Shown here in pieces: positions 57,375 through 64,000 of a stretch of DNA of 64,000 nt (position 1 is its first letter; each line of letters opens with the position of its first letter). Source of the DNA: Craterostigma plantagineum. Taxonomy: Eukaryota > Streptophyta > Magnoliopsida > Lamiales > Linderniaceae. The stretch lies in contig JAPQWV010000018.1 in NCBI GenBank assembly GCA_027422505.1, forward strand, positions 15,828,001 to 15,892,000, read 5' to 3'. A model generated the notes under the pieces. It was not told the DNA's origin, made no database searches, and worked only from the letters and a program-made list of their open reading frames with translations. The position numbers and the translations under genes are program-made.

Positions 57375-58628
57375 AAATCCTACTCTATCTTAAAGAAAGC
57401 TAGGCATCTATGGAATTAGCTATTTGTAGCATCATGTGCGTTTTTTGACTTCATTAAGAATAACATATATGATTAATTGTCTGAGTCGTACACTGGGTTT
57501 ATTAACCAATAAAAACCATAGGGTACTTACCATTGCACGTGCGACTTCATACGCTCGATGTAAGAACTTATAGTACGGTCGCTATATGCAAAATATATAA
57601 TTTAATTTCGAACACATATGTCTAGATAGATCTAAAAAGTCGTATTTAATGCACTGGCCCATAGTTCATTTTTTTCATGCATTGGTGAAATTTGAATTCT
57701 TGAAGTCGAACAATTGTCGGTGGCTTCAAATTTAATTACAGTTTACTTCATATGATGTAATAAGTAAATAGCAATACATATGGTCAACACAATACGAGAA
57801 AGTTCGTGAAATACTATGTCATTTAAAGTGGATGAGCTTCTTATATCTCTTCATTCAATCTCAAAAGAGTTATCAATATATTGTATGGGTTATAAAGGTT
57901 AGTCAAATTGGAAATTGAGAATTTTTTCGTTGCCCAACGAAATAATGTTGTCGAAACGTTTCTAAAATTATGTTGTCTAAATAATGTTGTTATACTATAT
58001 TAAGTGATAATGTAATCATCCAGAATCAATCCTATCATAGTAAAACATTTCTTTTACGAAATTATTTACGTTACACTAATTCTTTAAGAAGAAAATGTTA
58101 TGCCTTCTAAGTTTTCTCGCCAGATTTACTGTACTCAAAATGTTACATTATAATTTTTTATTAAAAAAAATCATATACTGCATTTGGGTAACGCAAAATG
58201 GAGGAATTATTTTGCCCGTGGTTTTATTTGTCTTTGGACGAAGGTGACGAAATATATTATGAGATCGGACACATTTAAGGCAAAATTAATATAAAATATA
58301 CCTATGGGGTAACGCATATAGTATTAATTTCACCATTTTTTTAAACCAAAGTCCTAGCTGTCATGTCGAGTGTTTGCCGTCGCACTTACAAGGCAAAATT
58401 ATATCTTAGAATTATTTTCGAATATAACATATCTTCACTTTCCTACCGACCTTCCAAATGCCTCACAATTCACTTTTTTCTTTATCTTTCTTAAAATATA
58501 ATAAAATTACTACAAAAAGAAACTACTTGATTGCTTCCCTTCACCTACTCTCTACCACCCTATTTAAACAACCCCCTACTCACCGTCACCCCCAAAAAAT
58601 AAAAAATATATATACAATAAAAATAAAA
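57375..58628. other. Intergenic DNA and CYCP3 promoter
   Basis: No gene. CYCP3 promoter elements lie at the right end. The plus ORF from 58458 includes 5' UTR upstream of the real ATG at 58629. Confidence 0.55.
58560..58568 (+). promoter_or_regulatory. Candidate TATA box of the CYCP3-type gene
   Basis: CTATTTAAAC stands about 68 bp upstream of the ATG at 58629, a plausible TATA box with a short leader. Confidence 0.5.
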
Positions 58629-59387
58629 ATGCCTTCGACAATATCTCCAAGAAAAATGAGAAACGATCTCTACTCATACTCCTACGAACACAACGATACG
58701 ACGCCGTTAGTCATCTCAGTTCTTGCCTCCCTCCTAGAAAGAACCCTCGCAAGAAACGAGAGAATCACTTCAAGAAATTACGGCGGCGGCAAATGGCCGG
58801 CGCCGGCGCCTTCTCGAATCTTCGACTGTAATGAGACGCCGGACTTAACGCTTCAGTCTTACTTGGAGAGGATCTTTAGGTACACAAAAACCGGCCCGCC
58901 GGTTTTTGTCATAGCTTATGTCTACATAGACCGTTTTTGCCGGTTTTTTCCCGAGTTTAGGGTTAGTGCAAGAAATGTTCATAGGCTTCTCATCACTACG
59001 ATAATGGTGGCTTCGAAGTATGTAGAAGACATGTAAGTATTTTTTTTCTTGATTTCTTTTCTTTTTTGTATTTATTTATGTATGTGGCTAAATTTTTATT
59101 TTTTTTTTGTGTGGTTAATTTGGTGTAGGAATTACAGAAATTCGTATTTTGCTAGGGTTGGAGGGTTGACCACGGTGGAGATGAACAGATTGGAGTTTGA
59201 ATTTTTATTTATGATTAAATTCAAATTACATGTGAATGTTAGTGTTTATGAGAGTTATTGCAGCCATTTGGAAAGGGAAGTTAGCATTGGAGGTGGTTAT
59301 CAAATTGAAAGAGCTCTAAGGTGTGCTGAGGAGATTAAGATTAAATTCAGGCAACAAAAGCAAGAAAGAAATAACCTTTTGCTGTAA
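58629..59387 (+). CDS. CYCP3: P-type (U-type) cyclin, CYCP3-like, two exons
   Basis: Exons 58629-59032 and 59129-59387 join AT|G in frame to 220 residues. The N-terminus ISPRKMRNDLYSYSYEHNDT and the PLVISVLASLLERTLARNER segment, followed by the cyclin box (LTLQSYLERIFRYTKTGPPV, YVYIDRFCRFFP, NVHRLLITTIMVASKYVEDM, NYRNSYFARVGGL) and the end HVNVSVYESYCSHLEREV...GGGYQIERALRCAEEI, agree with Arabidopsis CYCP3 proteins rather than CYCP2 or CYCP4. Related P-type cyclins pair with A-type cyclin-dependent kinases and are linked to nutrient and phosphate state; this gene's partner is inferred. The ATG at 58629 is chosen over 58458 because homology starts there. The single intron position is the one usual for this family. 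It looks intact. Confidence 0.93.
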
Positions 59388-60031
59388 TAAAAACTGGGAT
59401 TTTTTTGGGCATCTTTTATGTACGATAAATTGTATATAGCAACTTTTTATTTTCCATTTGTTTTCAATGCTTCGGTAAGTTGGAAGAGTATGAATTGATT
59501 TGGGCGTTTTTTCGAATTGAAGCGGGTGTTATTTCAAAATTGATTTAGTTATTGATCGCTATATTATAACAAAAAAAGTCGTGTTTCATAGAAAGGAAGA
59601 GTTAAATAATATTGTTGGAAGTTCGTCGTCAATCATTTCTCGTGATTGAGATGGGATCAACTGAATGAGATGAAAGATTACCCATAAGTATATTACTTTG
59701 TTCATTAAAATTTAATGTTTTATTTGCCTTATTAATGTTATAAATCCATATCTTGAGAATAACGGAACCGATCGACTAATTGCTACATATTTGAGATAAA
59801 TCTTGACACGATTATACGGAATTCCACAACAAATCATGGTAAAAACTATTGAATTCATTAATTTGCGTAATATTAATGTCGTTCAAACTATAATGTCACC
59901 CTCCATCCCATCATTGCAATCAAGCTATAATCACGCTTCATCGGTCTTTTAATCAAATTACACCTCATCTTGTCACCTTTTAAGTAGCAACACTAAGAAA
60001 GAATAATCATTTTAACTAATTAAAATATTTA
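59388..60031. other. CYCP3 3' UTR and intergenic DNA
   Basis: AT-rich, no gene or clear repeat up to the MITE at 60032. Confidence 0.55.
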
Positions 60032-60706
60032 GGGTGTGTTTGATTTGGGTGATCCTTCAAAACATCACCATGATCTTCACATCACCTTCTCATCATTGTG
60101 TTTGTTTTTCGTAGGTGATGAGTCATCACCATAATAAGGATCACCTAAGTGATCAAATTGGGGTGATATTTCTTTTGGATCACCTCCAAAAAGCTAGGTG
60201 ATCCAACATTACGGTGACGAGGTGATATTTGGAATTTTTATTTAGACAATATTACACATGATTTTAACATATTCCTATATAACCTTATTCGTATTTTAAA
60301 TTATATAACTAACTATTTTAAATCTTAAAAACATATGTAATAATTAAAAATATAAAATAATATTGATAATTATAGAATACTTACAATTAATGCTTAAAAA
60401 AATTTTAAACTCGACACTAAAACATTGATCATTATTACGTAAAATATCATCTCAACATAAACATATTAATTCACATTGCTTATATGATATACATGGGGTT
60501 AAATATGTCATTTATGCAATATCACGTCACACATCACCGTGATTAATCAAACATAATATTCCACCATCACCTTGATATGCAAAATAAAATATCACTCTAA
60601 AACAAACACAGCGATGATATATCACCTTGATCCACATCACAGTGATACTTTATTACAGTGATGCGAGTATCACCGTGATGCTGGATCACCAGAAACAAAC
60701 ACGCCC
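60032..60706. mobile_element. Tourist-like (PIF/Harbinger) MITE rich in ATCACC motifs
   Basis: The ends GGGTGTGTTTG and CAAACACGCCC are inverted repeats, flanked by TTA on both sides (60029-60031 and 60707-60709). 675 bp. Both subterminal parts are dense in GGTGAT/ATCACC, and the centre is very AT-rich. No transposase. Confidence 0.82.
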
Positions 60707-60709
60707 TTA

Positions 60710-61929
60710 GATGATACCCAACATAATACAATGTCTTGTTCACCAAATAACGATAAGCAATTGGAGCCAAGTTTCTGTTTCATGTTTAAATTGGTTTAGA
60801 CAATACTCAATCATAGTAATCATAATCCAAACTCGGCATTCAATGAACCCTCAAGCGTGTATTGTATTTAATTTTATATTTCAAAGACTCGGAAAAAGGA
60901 CAAATTAGAGGTTATAAACTTTCATACCATTTGCATATTACTCCCACTGAACCAATATGAATGTGGTTCTACATATAATTTTTTTTCCTTAAAGGATGTC
61001 ATTTTGTTTTCCAAGAAAGGATTATGTGCAAATTTCCGAATTTGTCCCTCATGTTAAATAACAACACGAAGTTCTATACAAGAAAACTACACCAACGTAA
61101 AAGTCAATATTGCAACCTAATATGTCTTTCCAACGTCAATCTCACCAAGTTCCAATATCTCTTAAATTTTCCACAAATTCCCCTTTAAATATCTGTAAAA
61201 ACATGTAAAAAAAATCTGTAAACTCCTCAGAAATAATTCTCTGCAATTGTAGAAGAAAATCTCTGGAATGTAAGATAGAAAGAGAAAGCAACCCATTTCA
61301 AAAGCTTCGTATTCTTTCCAAGTTCAAGTCAAACAAGAGACTGCGGAGGACAGAGTATCTCCCAAAGTTGAATCCGAGATCATGAAGTGATTGCCATAGT
61401 TAAACATGGTTTTGATTTGAACAAGTTCTACGTCGATGAAGGAGAATTCCATACCAATAAAAAGATTCAACAAGAGATGGTAAAAATATTGAAATTTTAT
61501 CCTCCAAAATATTTTTAGATTACTTGAACTAATAAAAATGCTTGCAGCGATTTTGTTCCTACGTATTGTTCCTGCCTAAAAGGAAGAACCACAACAGCAG
61601 ACTCGGGCAGATTGGTGCCTTTGCAAACTCGTACTATATCATGGGCTGAGAAATTTATATGAGACCTTAAACAAGTAGAAACATGTAACCCTATGTAAGA
61701 AAGATAATGATTGAAATATCAAAAAAAAACCCTTAAATGCTTGCAAGTGATAACGATTGCAAACTTGGGCTTCTTTTTGTTTACAGAAGCCCTTAAAAAC
61801 CCTTAAAACCCTTAAGCATTTAAGTAACTGAAAATATATGTAAGAAAGATAACGATGAAATGTTAGAGAAATGACTTGAGATGCCAATACAGTTACTACA
61901 TTTCTACTACACTCGGATCACAAATTATT
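60710..61929. other. AT-rich intergenic DNA
   Basis: No gene. A short self-complementary stretch (CCCTTAAATGCTTGC / CCCTTAAGCATTTAAG) lies at about 61730-61822. This may include the 3' part of the mariner element, whose end was not found. Confidence 0.5.
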
Positions 61930-63761
61930 TGTGTAGGAAGGCGATCTTCTCTTTCCAACGTACCCTTCTTCAAATGCGGAATTTTGTACCTATTCGATCC
62001 GCTGACTTTCATGATTTCTTGCATACAAGATTGAAGAGTCAAAAAGATCCGATTTATCATCTTTGAGGGGTATTCGTCAAAAGCTTTTTCGACCGCATGA
62101 ATAAGTTGTTATACAGTCTTATGACTCTCCTTGTGTTGTAGAGCTTGAATTGCAGTAAAAAATCCAAGATCAAGAACATTTAAATCCGGTGAATTTAGTG
62201 GTTGACACATGATCCGAATGTCGAAACATTTGTTGAAGCAGCTTCTTGAAATTCGTTATCACTTGGATCGACATGCATCCTTGCGTTATCTTGTTGAATG
62301 AATATAGTCTTTTCGAAATCCTCTCTTGGCCATCTTTCTTGAATTGTTGGTATCACTTCTTCAATCAAACACTTCTTTATAGCTTCTCTTTAACAGGTGT
62401 GATCGGCTTCATCTCCAGAGTCTCGCTTCTCTATTTCTACTTCGTCTCTTTGCCGGTTGCATAGTGACAAATGGAAAAACTCTAATTTTTTCTGAAAAGA
62501 CTTGATGTCCATCTTCATCAAATCTAGGGCATGTCATTGCAACTAAGAACATTATTTTTCCAATGTAATTCTTACTTTGGCAAGTATGTAACGGCTCCTC
62601 TTCGGTTGGAAGCAAGTAGTAGTTCTCCGTCTTCTTGGTCATGTAGAACCATTTTTTATCAATATGCACAATATTGTACATGTATTGAAATTTGGTTCAT
62701 GATGCAGACTATTAGTATCTAACATAGATACACAAAATTGCAACCGAGCTCTCATATTTTCTTCCTTAAGAATGTGGTTTGATGGCGTTGCTGTGACGTT
62801 GCAGGAGGCCTTTTTCGCATGCCTGAACAATGTTGTACCAACACCCAAAGCTTCGGCAAGCGACCTCAATGTTGTCCGCGGTGTAATGGAATATCTCGAA
62901 CTCGACCACGATCAGCTTGAACTCTTTTACGACCACAATTTTTTTGTTTTATTGTGGGACACATCGACAACTTGATTGTTAGAAGTAACTTCGACTTGAT
63001 TCCATACTTTTTGTTTGGTACGAATATTTATTTACTGAAAATAAATAAGATACCTCCCTTGTTGTACTTTTCTTCCATTCTCCATTAACACTTCTCTCCA
63101 ATAGAGCATTATAAATTGCCCATCTATGATCATTCATCAAGTCCTTTCTTTTTGTCTCGACCGTTTGTTCGTTTTGAGCTGCATATAGAATAGATCATAG
63201 TCCACAAGCAAAGTAAACGTAGTCACAGAAATAAAATATCTTGACGATCTTTGCTCTACATAAGTTGCACAATATATTAAAGCAGCATATTAACCTGAAT
63301 CTTAGAACAAATCTTTTATTATAATCTATACACAAATAAAAAACAATGTACGTAAAGCACCATGTTAACACACATTAAGAATGGAAACACTGTAAAGTAT
63401 TTACGGCTATGGGAATCTTGAACAGAATCCAAACCCTACAGAAACTAAGAAAAAAGTTACGCCATAAAATATTAACCTGAGTCTGCATCCCCATTATCTT
63501 CATCTTCTTCCCTTAACTATTGGGCATTTAGTTCCAACATTGGAGAATCTCCTCTTCTAGATTAGTATTTAGATCGAATAAAATCGTACCCGCCGATGAT
63601 GATCTAACAATCACTGATACTGTTTCTCCCTCATTACTACTTCTTTCCGGAGTTATGTTTAAATCAAAGGTATATTCACGTTGATCATCTATTACTGGAT
63701 TCAGATCAATACTTTGTGAATACATGAAGTTTTTAGTTTTTCTTGTGTTTGGTCCAATCAT
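61930..63761 (-). pseudogene. Soymar-like mariner (MLE) transposase, decayed
   Basis: On the minus strand the N-terminus at 63761-63528 has repeated DLN motifs (SIDLNPVIDDQREYTFDLN, FDLNTNLEE), as in plant MLE transposases. The helix-turn-helix part follows (WAIYNALLERSVNGEWKK near 63110; LRSLAEALGVGTTLFRHAK near 62860-62810). The catalytic core has VHIDKKWFYMTKK with the first Asp near 62665, QQDNARMHV with the second near 62290, and NSPDLNVLDLGFF with the third near 62175, the DD39D pattern of plant mariners. The end is KVSGSNRYKIPHLKKGTLER near 61960. Several frameshifts and stops separate these parts, so it is inactive. Terminal inverted repeats were not found. The family cuts and pastes elements into TA sites and could have driven Stowaway MITEs like the one at 3325. 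Confidence 0.82.
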
Positions 63762-64000
63762 AATATATAGTCATTTGAAAACATTGAAATAATTTTGTTT
63801 ACCCTCCCTTTCCTTCTTAAATTTCAGATCAAATAAATTGAATAACTTTTTGCTCCAAGATCTACTTTTTGGTGAAAAAACTGATGAGAATATGATGAAG
63901 ATGAAGATGAAGGGCCCTCTTCTTTCTGGCTCCACGATCTATTTTTCTGGTAAAAGAGGACTTGAACGTGCACAGGCACCAATAAGTTGAATACTGATGT
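63762..64000. other. Window end, no feature
   Basis: AT-rich DNA with a short GATGAA repeat near 63895-63913. Nothing else is recognised. Confidence 0.5.

Overview
This window is nuclear DNA of a flowering plant, probably a core eudicot. The evidence is intron-rich genes with plant-specific families (a phytochrome-interacting bHLH of the UNE10/PIF8 type, a P-type cyclin, a plant PHD-finger protein, a DREB-type AP2 gene), AT-rich intergenic DNA, and plant transposon lineages (Tat-type Ty3/gypsy, Ty1/copia, plant L1, hAT, Tourist-like, Stowaway, Soymar-like mariner). I see no tRNA, rRNA or CRISPR array. Exon borders below come from reading GT/GC-AG sites and checking that frames join.

Layout. 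1-0.7 kb: an AP2/DREB coding region broken by frameshifts. 1.17-4.16 kb: a large foldback element with two ~1.1 kb inverted arms around a ~0.55 kb spacer, one arm carrying a Stowaway MITE. 5.85-15.57 kb: a degenerate minus-strand Tat-type gypsy element (gag, protease, RT, RNase H, second RNase H, integrase, one LTR) with a 2.8 kb solo LTR of another family inside gag. 17.3-18.0 kb: a two-exon PHD-finger gene. 19.2-26.6 kb: a Tourist-like MITE, then an almost complete L1 retrotransposon bounded by a 17 bp target duplication, with an hAT element inserted 45 bp into it. 27.36-31.57 kb: an intact 17-exon CCT1 (TCP-1 alpha) gene of 545 codons. 33.09-39.77 kb: a six-exon UNE10/PIF8-like gene whose bHLH-splitting intron holds a 4.1 kb copia element. 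40.7-55.05 kb: a gene-free, three-level nest of Tat-family elements and minisatellites. 56.5-57.4 kb: a 5'-truncated LINE. 58.6-59.4 kb: a two-exon CYCP3-type cyclin. 60.0-60.7 kb: a Tourist-like MITE. 61.9-63.8 kb: a decayed mariner transposase.

The four apparently intact host genes (PHD finger, CCT1, UNE10-like, CYCP3) are all on the plus strand and are unrelated housekeeping, signalling and cell-cycle functions, so no operon-like or pathway cluster is suggested. Most of the remaining structure is transposon history. The clearest part is the 40.7-55 kb block. A plus-strand Tat remnant was hit by a minus-strand non-autonomous relative (target duplication ATGTC), which was hit in turn by a third, three-LTR element (target duplication GTTAG). 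A 367 bp flank copy next to an extra LTR suggests recombination between a solo-LTR allele and a full-length allele.
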